From the NCBI GenBank assembly GCA_009925955.1, contig RFPX01000002.1:1-24423 (forward strand): a stretch of 24,423 bases of DNA. Direction: 5' to 3'. This DNA comes from Betaproteobacteria bacterium. GTDB taxonomy: Bacteria > Pseudomonadota > Gammaproteobacteria > Burkholderiales > Burkholderiaceae_C. Of this stretch, positions 1-8,849 are shown one piece after another. The position numbers were made by a program, and so were the translations under genes. How positions within the stretch are numbered: position 1 is the first letter of the stretch; each line of letters starts with the position of its first letter. The notes below the pieces were generated by a model, which ran no database searches, had not been told where the DNA came from, and worked only from the letters and a program-made list of their open reading frames with translations.

Positions 1-311
1 TGGCCAAGGAGCTGCAGTGCCCCGTGGTGGCCCTGTCCCAGCTCAACCGCAGCGTCGAAACCCGCAACGACAAGCGGCCCATGATGAGCGACCTTCGGGA
101 GTCGGGCGCCATTGAACAGGATGCCGACGTCATCATGTTCATCTACCGGGACGACTACTACAACAAAGAAAACAGCAAGGAGCCCGGCGTGGCCGAGGTC
201 ATCATCGCCAAGCAGCGCAATGGCCCGGTGGGCACGGTGAAGCTGGCCTTCATCAAGGCCAACACCAAGTTTGACAACCTGGCCCCGGGCAGTATGGGGG
301 CCGAGTACTGA
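1..311 (+). CDS. dnaB: Replicative DNA helicase DnaB, C-terminal part
   Basis: Partial gene, 5' end outside the window; the reading frame starts at position 3 and ends with TGA at 309-311, leaving about 102 residues. DnaB is the hexameric helicase that unwinds DNA ahead of the replisome and recruits DnaG primase. The visible piece is the end of the RecA-like ATPase domain: the strand ALSQLNRSVE, then SDLRESGAIEQDAD followed by VIMFIYRDDYY, and the late segment IIAKQRNGPVGTV, which carry the conserved DnaB/RecA-fold motifs near the C-terminus. The tail KFDNLAPGS is also typical. It is convergent with dnaJ, 74 bases away. The family is certain; nothing can be said about the missing N-terminal part. 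Confidence 0.95.
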   Translation, partial: AKELQCPVVALSQLNRSVETRNDKRPMMSDLRESGAIEQDADVIMFIYRDDYYNKENSKEPGVAEVIIAKQRNGPVGTVKLAFIKANTKFDNLAPGSMGAEY

Positions 312-330
312 CCCATCGTCAAGTGACAGG

Positions 331-367
331 AGGCCGCCGCGGCGCAGCGCGCCAGCCTGCGGGGCCT
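331..367. terminator. Imperfect hairpin between convergent dnaB and dnaJ
   Basis: AGGCC and CCGC on the left (331-340, one bulged G) can pair with GCGG and GGCCT on the right (ending at 367), enclosing an 18-base loop. It sits between two converging genes, where a shared terminator would be expected, but there is no U-rich tail on either strand, so its function is a guess. Confidence 0.3.
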
Positions 368-385
368 TCCACGTGGGCGCCGGCC

Positions 386-1531
386 TTACTTGAACAGGTC
401 TTTAACCCGATCCGTCCAACTCTTGGCGTTGGGCGAGTGCTTGTCACCCCCGCTGCGGAATGATTCGTCCAGTTCGCGCAGCAGCTTGCGTTGAGCATCG
501 GTCAGCTTCACCGGCGTTTCCACGTTGACGTGACAGTAGAGGTCGCCCGGATAGGCCGAGCGCACACCCTTGATGCCCTTGCCCCGCAGCCGGAAGGTCT
601 TGCCGTGCTGCGTTCCCTCGGGCAGGTCAATTTCAGCCTTGCCACCCAAGGTGGGCACCTCCATCGTGCCGCCCAAGGCCGCCATGGTCATCGATACCGG
701 CACGCTGCAGTGCAAGTCGTCGCCGTCGCGCTCGAAGATGTCGTGGGCCTTGATCCGGATTTCGATGTACAGGTCGCCAGGGGGGCCACCATTGACGCCG
801 GGCTCACCGTTGCCCACGGAGCGAATGCGCATGCCTTCGGCAATGCCCGCGGGGATGCGCACCTCCAAGGTCTTCTGCTTCTTGAGCTTGCCCGCGCCGT
901 TGCAGGTGGTGCAGGGGTCGGGGATGATCTTGCCCGAGCCGCGGCACTGGGGGCAGGTTTGCTGGATGCTGAAGAAACCCTGGCGCATGTGGACGGCACC
1001 CGAGCCGTTGCAGCCCGTGCAGGCCTTGGGGCTGGTGCCTGGCTTGGCGCCGCTGCCGTGACAGGTTTCACAGGTTTCCCAGCTGGGAATGCGGATCTGG
1101 GTGTCCTTGCCTGCTGCGGCCTCTTCCAGGGTGATCTCGGTGGCGTAGGACAGGTCTGAACCTCGGTAGACCTGTTGCCCACCGCCACGGCGGCCGCCCT
1201 GTGCGCCAAAGATGTCGCCAAAGATGTCACCGAAGGCCTCTGCAAAACCACCGAAGCCCTCACCACCCGGGCCGCCCCTGGCTCCGCCCATATTGGGGTC
1301 GACCCCCGCATGGCCGAACTGGTCGTAGGCCGCACGCTTCTTGGGGTCGGAGAGCATCTCGTAGGCCTCCTTGGCCTCCTTGAACTTCTCCTCGGCCTTC
1401 TTCGCACCTTCTCCCTGGTTGCGGTCAGGGTGGTACTTCATCGCCAGCTTGCGATAGGCCTTCTTGATGTCCTCATCGCTGGCGTTCTTGGGAACGTCCA
1501 GCACTTCGTAGTAATCGCGCTTGGTGGCCAT
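386..1531 (-). CDS. dnaJ: Chaperone protein DnaJ (Hsp40)
   Basis: A 381-residue class I J-protein, the co-chaperone that delivers unfolded clients to DnaK and stimulates its ATPase. The J domain spans residues 1-70 with the HPD tripeptide at 34-36. A Gly/Phe-rich linker follows (about 75-120, with repeated GDIFG). Four zinc-finger repeats of type CxxCxGxG start near residues 154, 171, 193 and 207, and the C-terminal substrate-binding beta domains complete it. ATG at 1531 is preceded by AGGAAA at a proper distance. It is the last gene of grpE-dnaK-dnaJ, separated from dnaK by 103 bases that contain a terminator-like hairpin, so its expression may be lower than that of dnaK. Length and motifs are all normal. 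Confidence 0.97.
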   Translation of the reverse strand: MATKRDYYEVLDVPKNASDEDIKKAYRKLAMKYHPDRNQGEGAKKAEEKFKEAKEAYEMLSDPKKRAAYDQFGHAGVDPNMGGARGGPGGEGFGGFAEAFGDIFGDIFGAQGGRRGGGQQVYRGSDLSYATEITLEEAAAGKDTQIRIPSWETCETCHGSGAKPGTSPKACTGCNGSGAVHMRQGFFSIQQTCPQCRGSGKIIPDPCTTCNGAGKLKKQKTLEVRIPAGIAEGMRIRSVGNGEPGVNGGPPGDLYIEIRIKAHDIFERDGDDLHCSVPVSMTMAALGGTMEVPTLGGKAEIDLPEGTQHGKTFRLRGKGIKGVRSAYPGDLYCHVNVETPVKLTDAQRKLLRELDESFRSGGDKHSPNAKSWTDRVKDLFK

Positions 1532-1555
1532 CGGGTTTCCTGGCTCTATGAACTC

Positions 1556-1600
1556 AAAAGCCGCGTGGGCTGCCGCCGCTAGGGGCGGGCCTCACGCGGC
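1556..1600 (-). terminator. Intrinsic terminator or attenuator between dnaK and dnaJ
   Basis: Read on the minus strand, GCCGCGTG (1600-1593) pairs perfectly with CACGCGGC (1567-1560). Inside it GGC pairs with GCC across a single bulged A, and a nested CCGC/GCGG stem lies in the loop. The structure is followed at once by TTTT (1559-1556), the form expected of a rho-independent terminator. Because dnaJ lies directly downstream on the same strand with no clear promoter of its own, partial read-through (attenuation) is more likely than full termination. Confidence 0.65.
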
Positions 1601-1634
1601 ACGTGGGGTGTCGGCCGAGCCGCACCCCAGGGCA

Positions 1635-3593
1635 TCACTTCTTGACTTCCTTGAACTCGGCGTCGACGACATTGTCATCGGCAGGCTTGGAGGCCGTTGC
1701 GCCGCCAGGGGCTGTTCCGGCGCCGGCGGCGGCTGCTGCTTCGGCGGCACCCGCCGCTCCGGCAGCGGCCTGGGCCTCGGCATAGACCTTCTCACCCAAC
1801 TTCTGGCTGGCCGACATCAGGGCTTCGGTCTTGGACTCGATGGCCGCCTTGTCTTCACCCTTGAGGGCTTCTTCCAGATCCTTCACGGCGGCTTCGATCT
1901 TGTCCTTCTCGCCCGCGTCAAGCTTGTCACCGTGCTCGCCCAGGCTCTTCTTGACGGAGTGCACCATGGCCTCTGCGCTGTTGCGGGCCTGCACCAGCTC
2001 CAGCTTCTTCTTGTCCTCGGCCGCGTTGAGCTCGGCGTCTTTGACCATCTTCTGGATCTCGTCTTCCGACAAACCAGAATTGGCCTTGATGGTGATCTTG
2101 TTCTCCTTGCCCGTGCCCTTGTCTTTGGCGGACACGTGCAGGATGCCGTTGGCATCGATGTCGAAGGTCACCTCGATCTGGGGCGTGCCACGCGGGGCGG
2201 GCGGGATGCCTTCCAGGTTGAACTCGCCCAGAGACTTGTTGCCCGTGGCCATCTCGCGCTCGCCTTGGTACACCTTGATCGTCACCGCCGGTTGGTTGTC
2301 GTCGGCGGTGGAGAAGGTCTGGGCGAACTTGGTGGGGATGGTCGTGTTCTTCTTGATCATCTTGGTCATGACGCCACCCAGGGTTTCAATGCCCAGGCTC
2401 AGCGGCGTCACGTCCAGCAGCAGCACGTCCTTGCGGTCACCGCTCAGCACCTGGCCCTGGATGGCTGCGCCCACCGCCACCGCCTCGTCGGGGTTGACGT
2501 CCTTGCGCGGCTCCTTGCCGAAGAACTCCTTGACCTTGTCCTGGACCTTGGGCATGCGGGTCATGCCGCCGACCAAGATCACATCGTCGATGTCGCTGAC
2601 CTTCACGCCCGCATCCTTGATGGCGGTGCGGCAGGGGTCGATGGTGCGCTCGATGAGCTCGTCCACCAGGCTTTCCAGCTTGGCGCGGGTGAGCTTGATG
2701 TTCAGGTGCTTGGGGCCGGTGGCGTCTGCCGTGATGTAGGGCAGGTTGACGTCGGTGCCCGATGAAGAGGACAGCTCGATCTTGGCCTTTTCGGCTGCTT
2801 CCTTCAGGCGCTGCAGGGCCAGCACGTCCTTGGTGAGGTCAACACCTTGTTCCTTTTTGAACTCGGCGATGATGTAGTCGATGATGCGCTGGTCGAAGTC
2901 TTCGCCGCCCAGGAAGGTGTCGCCGTTGGTCGACAGCACCTCGAACTGCATTTCACCGTCCACATCGGCGATCTCGATGATGGAGATGTCGAAGGTGCCA
3001 CCACCCAGGTCATAAACGGCGATCTTGCGGTCGCCCTTGCCACCCTTGTCCAGGCCGAAGGCCAGGGCTGCTGCGGTGGGTTCGTTGATGATGCGCTTGA
3101 CGTCCAAACCGGCGATGCGGCCGGCATCCTTGGTGGCTTGGCGCTGGCTGTCATTGAAGTAGGCCGGGACCGTGATCACCGCCTCGGTGACTTCCTCGCC
3201 CAGGTAGTCCTCGGCGGTCTTCTTCATCTTGCGCAGCACTTCGGCGCTGATCTGGGGCGGCGCCAGCTTCTTGCCGCGCACCTCCACCCAGGCGTCCCCG
3301 TTGTCGGCCGCGCTGATGGTGTAGGGCATCAGGTCGATGTCCTTTTGAACTTCTTTTTCCGTGAACTTGCGGCCGATCAGGCGCTTGACGGCATACAGGG
3401 TGTTGCGCGGATTGGTGACCGCTTGGCGCTTGGCCGAGGCGCCCACCAGGATCTCACCGTCCTCTTGGTAGGCGATGATCGACGGCGTGGTGCGGGCGCC
3501 CTCGCTGTTCTCGATCACGCGAGTGGTGTTGCCTTCCATGACCGAGACGCACGAGTTGGTCGTGCCCAGGTCAATACCGATGATCTTTCCCAT
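1635..3593 (-). CDS. dnaK: Chaperone protein DnaK (Hsp70)
   Basis: A 652-residue Hsp70, the ATP-driven chaperone that binds exposed hydrophobic segments of proteins in the cytoplasm together with DnaJ and GrpE. It starts MGKIIGIDLGTTNSCV (phosphate-1 loop of the actin-like ATPase), continues with YFNDSQRQATKDAG, AVYDLGGGTFD and VILVGGMTRMP, then the interdomain linker LLLDVTPLSLG, and ends with the EFKEVKK tail typical of bacterial DnaK. An Ala/Gly-rich stretch precedes that tail. The start at 3593 is chosen over an in-frame start 14 codons upstream because it matches the family N-terminus and has AGGAG five bases before it. It is 100 bases downstream of grpE. Confidence 0.97.
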   Translation of the reverse strand: MGKIIGIDLGTTNSCVSVMEGNTTRVIENSEGARTTPSIIAYQEDGEILVGASAKRQAVTNPRNTLYAVKRLIGRKFTEKEVQKDIDLMPYTISAADNGDAWVEVRGKKLAPPQISAEVLRKMKKTAEDYLGEEVTEAVITVPAYFNDSQRQATKDAGRIAGLDVKRIINEPTAAALAFGLDKGGKGDRKIAVYDLGGGTFDISIIEIADVDGEMQFEVLSTNGDTFLGGEDFDQRIIDYIIAEFKKEQGVDLTKDVLALQRLKEAAEKAKIELSSSSGTDVNLPYITADATGPKHLNIKLTRAKLESLVDELIERTIDPCRTAIKDAGVKVSDIDDVILVGGMTRMPKVQDKVKEFFGKEPRKDVNPDEAVAVGAAIQGQVLSGDRKDVLLLDVTPLSLGIETLGGVMTKMIKKNTTIPTKFAQTFSTADDNQPAVTIKVYQGEREMATGNKSLGEFNLEGIPPAPRGTPQIEVTFDIDANGILHVSAKDKGTGKENKITIKANSGLSEDEIQKMVKDAELNAAEDKKKLELVQARNSAEAMVHSVKKSLGEHGDKLDAGEKDKIEAAVKDLEEALKGEDKAAIESKTEALMSASQKLGEKVYAEAQAAAGAAGAAEAAAAAGAGTAPGGATASKPADDNVVDAEFKEVKK

Positions 3594-3650
3594 GATGGCT
3601 CCTAGTGTGGGGGTGGCCGCGCGTGGCGGCGTCATTCAAGTCTGGATAGA

Positions 3651-3678
3651 ACGTAGGGTCAATCGTGGGGGTTTCAAG
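3651..3678 (-). promoter_or_regulatory. Possible second sigma-32 promoter upstream of dnaK
   Basis: On the minus strand CTTGAA (3678-3673) is followed after 14 bases by CCCTACGT (3658-3651). The -35 matches the heat-shock consensus exactly, the spacing is right, and the -10 matches CCCCATnT in most positions. The -35 also lies in the loop of a GGGGG/CCCCC hairpin just after the grpE stop codon, which offers an alternative explanation (weak terminator). Weaker than the grpE promoter. Confidence 0.35.
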
Positions 3679-3693
3679 CCCCCCAAGCCCCGA

Positions 3694-4236
3694 TCAACGT
3701 GGTGCGGCCACGGTCACCAGTGCTGGCCGCAAGACCCGGTCCGCAATCAGGTAACCCTTTTGCAGCACCGTTACCACGGTGTTGGGTTCCTGCTCGGCGG
3801 GCACCATGCTGATGGCCTGGTGGTGATGCGGGTCGAACTTCGTCCCCGCGGGCGGGTTGATCTCCAGAACCTTGTTGCGCTCCAGCGCCGAGGCCAGCTG
3901 GCGCAGCGTGGCGTTGACGCCTTCGAGCATCTGCTCGGGGGTGGCCGCCGTCAGGGCGGTGGCCGCTTCCAGGCTGTCTCGAACCGGCAGCAGGCTCTCG
4001 GCAAAGGATTCGATGGCGAACTTGCGCGCCTTGCTGATGTCCTCTTCGCTGCGGCGGCGGATGTTTTCCACCTCGGCCTTGGCCCTGAGGTAGGCGTCCG
4101 ACACCTCGGCGTGCCGGGCTTGAAGCTCGGCCAGCTGCTGTTCGGGCGTCAGTGCGCTGCCCGCCTGCGGGGCGGCAGCGCTGGGGTCCAGGGGTTCGGC
4201 GGCTGATCCAGCCTGTGGTTCTTGCGCGGTGCTCAT
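3694..4236 (-). CDS. grpE: Nucleotide exchange factor GrpE
   Basis: A 180-residue GrpE, the homodimeric factor that releases ADP from DnaK and acts as the thermosensor of the cycle. An Ala/Pro-rich disordered N-terminus (about 1-30) is followed by a long coiled-coil helix (about 31-90, with ELQARHAEVSDAYLRAKAE and RRRSEEDISKARKFA) and the C-terminal beta domain that contacts DnaK (FDPHHHQAISMV, VVTVLQKGYLIADRVLRPA). ATG at 4236 has no convincing Shine-Dalgarno sequence. It is the first gene of grpE-dnaK-dnaJ and lies about 115 bases downstream of a sigma-32 promoter, so heat-shock induction is expected. Confidence 0.96.
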   Translation of the reverse strand: MSTAQEPQAGSAAEPLDPSAAAPQAGSALTPEQQLAELQARHAEVSDAYLRAKAEVENIRRRSEEDISKARKFAIESFAESLLPVRDSLEAATALTAATPEQMLEGVNATLRQLASALERNKVLEINPPAGTKFDPHHHQAISMVPAEQEPNTVVTVLQKGYLIADRVLRPALVTVAAPR

Positions 4237-4312
4237 GTGGTGTCTTGTGGATTGGCGCTTAATGGATTCGATCAGCAGGCCCTACCTGCGATCAGTCGGT
4301 TTCATGCGGTGT

Positions 4313-4340
4313 GGGCCGGCGCCCGCTGTGCAGGCGGCCC
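4313..4340 (-). other. Stable hairpin in the grpE leader
   Basis: In the predicted grpE mRNA leader, GGGCC (4340-4336) pairs with GGCCC (4317-4313), and inside it GCCTGC (4335-4330) pairs with GCGGGC (4326-4321) around an ACA loop, allowing one G-U pair and a three-base bulge. It is about 75 bases from the start codon and does not cover a ribosome-binding site, so it is not an obvious RNA thermometer. It may affect stability of the transcript. Confidence 0.35.
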
Positions 4341-4358
4341 CGCGGGCCGATCTCCGTC

Positions 4359-4386
4359 AGATGGGGCCGCCGCCGGCCAATTCAAG
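4359..4386 (-). promoter_or_regulatory. Sigma-32 heat-shock promoter of grpE-dnaK-dnaJ
   Basis: CTTGAA (4386-4381) and CCCCATCT (4366-4359) are separated by 14 bases on the minus strand. This is a full match to the sigma-32 (RpoH) consensus as known from proteobacteria (CTTGAA, 13-17 bases, CCCCATnT). Transcription would start near 4352, giving a leader of roughly 115 bases before grpE. The TGA inside the -35 box is the stop codon of hslR. Confidence 0.85.
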
Positions 4387-4855
4387 AGGGGCTGGCGTCG
4401 TCCCAGCTGGCGCTCCAGCGGTCCCAGTTGCCGAGCTCGCGGCGGTCGCGTTTGGTGGGGCGGCCTGCCGGCTGGCTGAGGGCGGGCTCCACACCCATGC
4501 GGCGCAGCCGCTGGGCTTCCTCCCGTGCCAAGCGACTGGCCTCGGTTTCGGCATACAGGGCTTGGGCCACGGGCGCAGGGCCCCGGGTGGTGCTCAGGCC
4601 CAGCACGCGCACGGTTCGCACCAGCCCGCCGCTTTCTCGGATTTCGATCTCATCGCCCGGGTGCACCTCTCGGGACGGCTTGGCGGCATGGCCACCCACC
4701 CACACGCGGTGACGGTCGATGGCCTCCAGGGCCAGGGCACGGGTCTTGAAAAACCGCGCCGCCCACAACCATTTGTCGAGCCGACATCGGCTGGCCTGCG
4801 CCGCATCAGCCGCCGCTTCAGCGGCTTCGCGGTGGGGCGACGAACGCCGCCCCAT
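4382..4855 (-). CDS. hslR: S4-domain RNA-binding heat-shock protein Hsp15
   Basis: A 157-residue protein of the Hsp15 family. In E. coli Hsp15 binds 50S subunits carrying a stalled nascent chain and helps recycle them. The S4 RNA-binding domain begins at about residue 25 (RLDKWLWAARFFKTRALA, then HRVWVGGHAAKPSREVHPGDEI). A basic C-terminal tail contains the family hallmark RPTKRDRREL. The start at 4855 follows AAGGA and shares one base with the hemH stop codon (TGATG), implying translational coupling to hemH. A longer open frame upstream is out of phase with hemH and does not resemble the family. Its own stop codon lies in the heat-shock promoter of grpE. Confidence 0.9.
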   Translation of the reverse strand: MGRRSSPHREAAEAAADAAQASRCRLDKWLWAARFFKTRALALEAIDRHRVWVGGHAAKPSREVHPGDEIEIRESGGLVRTVRVLGLSTTRGPAPVAQALYAETEASRLAREEAQRLRRMGVEPALSQPAGRPTKRDRRELGNWDRWSASWDDASPS

Positions 4856-5961
4856 CAATCCTTGGCGCCCAGGCGCAGGGCGGCCTCGCGCTGAAGGCGA
4901 CTTTCTGCCTGGGCCGCCGGACCGTCGGCAGCACCGGCCTGTACCGGCCAGCCCTGCAGGTGCTGTTCGGCGATGGAGGCCAGGGCCTCGATCCAAGCGG
5001 GATCGTCGTTCAGGCAGGGGATGTAGTGAAAAGCCTTGCCGCCGGACGCCATGAAGGCGTGTTGGGCTTCCTGGGCGATTTCCTCCAGGGTTTCCAGACA
5101 GTCGGAGGTGAAGCCCGGGCACATGACGTCTACCCGTTCGCAGCCCTCTTGGGCCATGCGGATCAGGGTGGGCTCGGTGTACGGCTCAAGCCATTTGGCC
5201 TTGCCAAAGCGGCTTTGGAAGGTCACCACCACCTCCGACTCGGCCAGGCCCAGGGCCTGGCGCAGCAGCCGCGCGGTTTTGTGGCACTCGCAGTGATAGG
5301 GGTCGCCCAGGTGCAGGGAACGCTCGGGCACGCCATGAAAGCTCAGCAACAGTTTGGGGCTGCGGCCGTGCTGCTCCCAATGTGCACGCACCCGGCCGGC
5401 CAGGGCCTGGATGTACCCGGGGTGGTCGTGGTAGTGGTTCACGAAGCGCCACTCGGGCATTCGGCGTTGGCGTGCAGACCAGGCCATGACGGCGTCTTGG
5501 GCGCTGGCGGTGGTGGCGGCCGCGTACTGGGGATACAGGGGCAGCATCAGGACGCGCTGAACCCCGCCGGCCTTCAGGTCATCCAAGACCGAGGCCACCG
5601 ATGGGTTGCCGTAGCGCATGGCCGGGCGAACCGTGATGTCCAGGCCCCGGGCCTGCAGGGCCTGATCGAGCAGGGTGGCCTGCTGCTGGGTCCAGTGTGC
5701 CAGCGGCGAACCCTGAGGGGTCCAGATGCTGGCGTACTTGGCCGCGGACTTGGCTGGGCGCACGCGCAGGATGATGCCGTGCAGCAGCGGCTTCCACACC
5801 ACAGCGGGAATCTCCACCACGCGGGGGTCGCTCAGAAACTCGGCCAGGTAGCGCCGCAAGGCTGGCGCGGTGGGTGCATCGGGCGTACCGAGATTGACCA
5901 ACAGCACGGCGGTGCGGGCGGCGCTGCCGTGTCGGTAGGCGGGTTCGGTTTGGAAGCTCAT
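4855..5961 (-). CDS. hemH: Ferrochelatase
   Basis: A 368-residue ferrochelatase, which inserts Fe2+ into protoporphyrin IX as the last step of protoheme synthesis. Family motifs: AVLLVNLGTPDAP near residues 18-30, VRPAMRYGNPSV near 111, LPLYPQYAAATTAS near 140, the catalytic histidine in LLSFHGVPERS (His209), DPYHCECHKTARLL, VTFQSRFGKAKWLEPYT, and CPGFTSDCLETLEEI with the conserved glutamate near 290. ATG at 5961 is the only start that keeps the family N-terminus; no strong ribosome-binding site precedes it. The stop overlaps the hslR start by one base. rpoD lies upstream on the same strand with 144 bases between, containing a strong hairpin. Confidence 0.96.
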   Translation of the reverse strand: MSFQTEPAYRHGSAARTAVLLVNLGTPDAPTAPALRRYLAEFLSDPRVVEIPAVVWKPLLHGIILRVRPAKSAAKYASIWTPQGSPLAHWTQQQATLLDQALQARGLDITVRPAMRYGNPSVASVLDDLKAGGVQRVLMLPLYPQYAAATTASAQDAVMAWSARQRRMPEWRFVNHYHDHPGYIQALAGRVRAHWEQHGRSPKLLLSFHGVPERSLHLGDPYHCECHKTARLLRQALGLAESEVVVTFQSRFGKAKWLEPYTEPTLIRMAQEGCERVDVMCPGFTSDCLETLEEIAQEAQHAFMASGGKAFHYIPCLNDDPAWIEALASIAEQHLQGWPVQAGAADGPAAQAESRLQREAALRLGAKD

Positions 5962-6045
5962 GTCCCGCTATTGTCGGGCAGCCCGCTGCTCGAGGGCCTG
6001 CGTGGCCCCGGTATCCGGGCGTGGTGTGAGGAGTTGTCGGCACCG

Positions 6046-6079
6046 GCCGGTCTGCGGCGCCGTGGCGCCGAAGACCGGC
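6046..6079. terminator. Long near-perfect hairpin between rpoD and hemH
   Basis: GCCGGTCT (6046-6053) pairs with AGACCGGC (6072-6079), then after one mismatch CGGCGC (6055-6060) pairs with GCGCCG (6065-6070) around a four-base loop. That is 14 paired positions in 34 bases, starting 27 bases after the rpoD stop codon. No U-run follows on the minus strand, so it may be a rho-dependent end, an mRNA-stabilising 3' structure, or a processing site. Confidence 0.5.
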
Positions 6080-6105
6080 ACAGGGCCGGGCGAGGGTGCC
6101 GAGGC

Positions 6106-8583
<2,478 letters not shown>

Positions 8584-8832
8584 GTGGTGCAGGGCGTTGG
8601 TGCGAAGGGGACAAACGTGCGCGGGTCAGGGCTAGAAAAGCAGACGACCGTGCGCGACTGGCTTTCCGATTTCGGTGGGCGATCCGTGTGGGGGCTCGGT
8701 CCGTTTAGGGGCCGTGCACTGGGCCTCGGTTCGTGAAATCCGGGTAGAGCCGTTGGCCCAGGGTTCCCGGTGGAGCCCTCATGCACGTTCGATCACACGG
8801 TGGCCGCAGGGGGCCGGCGGCGCATGGTTTGG
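8584..8832 (-). other. Long untranslated leader of rpoD
   Basis: About 250 bases between dnaG and rpoD with no recognised gene. If transcription starts at the extended -10 element next to the dnaG stop codon, all of this is rpoD leader. It contains a 7-bp inverted repeat, CTGGGCC (8719-8725) with GGCCCAG (8755-8761), next to a second short stem (GGGTTCC 8761-8767 with GGAGCCC 8772-8778, one mismatch on the minus strand). It also contains a 68-codon open frame (8786-8580) whose TGA overlaps the rpoD ATG. No known riboswitch is recognised. Confidence 0.4.
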
Positions 8833-8841
8833 ATTATACCA
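8833..8841 (-). promoter_or_regulatory. Extended -10 promoter for rpoD
   Basis: The minus strand reads TGGTATAAT: a perfect TATAAT (8838-8833) preceded by TGn, the extended -10 form used by sigma-70 when the -35 is poor. No good -35 is visible 16-18 bases upstream, which would lie in the end of dnaG. The element starts only 9 bases past the dnaG stop codon, suggesting rpoD is transcribed independently as well as from dnaG. Confidence 0.6.
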
Positions 8842-8849
8842 GGACCGCT

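Noticed and set aside
1521..2765. Long plus-strand frame antisense to dnaK
   Set aside because: Antisense frames over dnaK are a known artefact and have been misannotated as enzymes. This one follows the complement of dnaK codons and has no independent start signals.
3635..3640. Another CTTGAA on the minus strand upstream of dnaK
   Set aside because: No CCCCATnT-like -10 occurs at 13-17 bases from it.
8584..8849. Possible tRNA or known riboswitch in the rpoD leader
   Set aside because: No cloverleaf could be drawn and no GTTCGANTC-type T-arm with matching acceptor ends is present; the stems seen do not match a known riboswitch.
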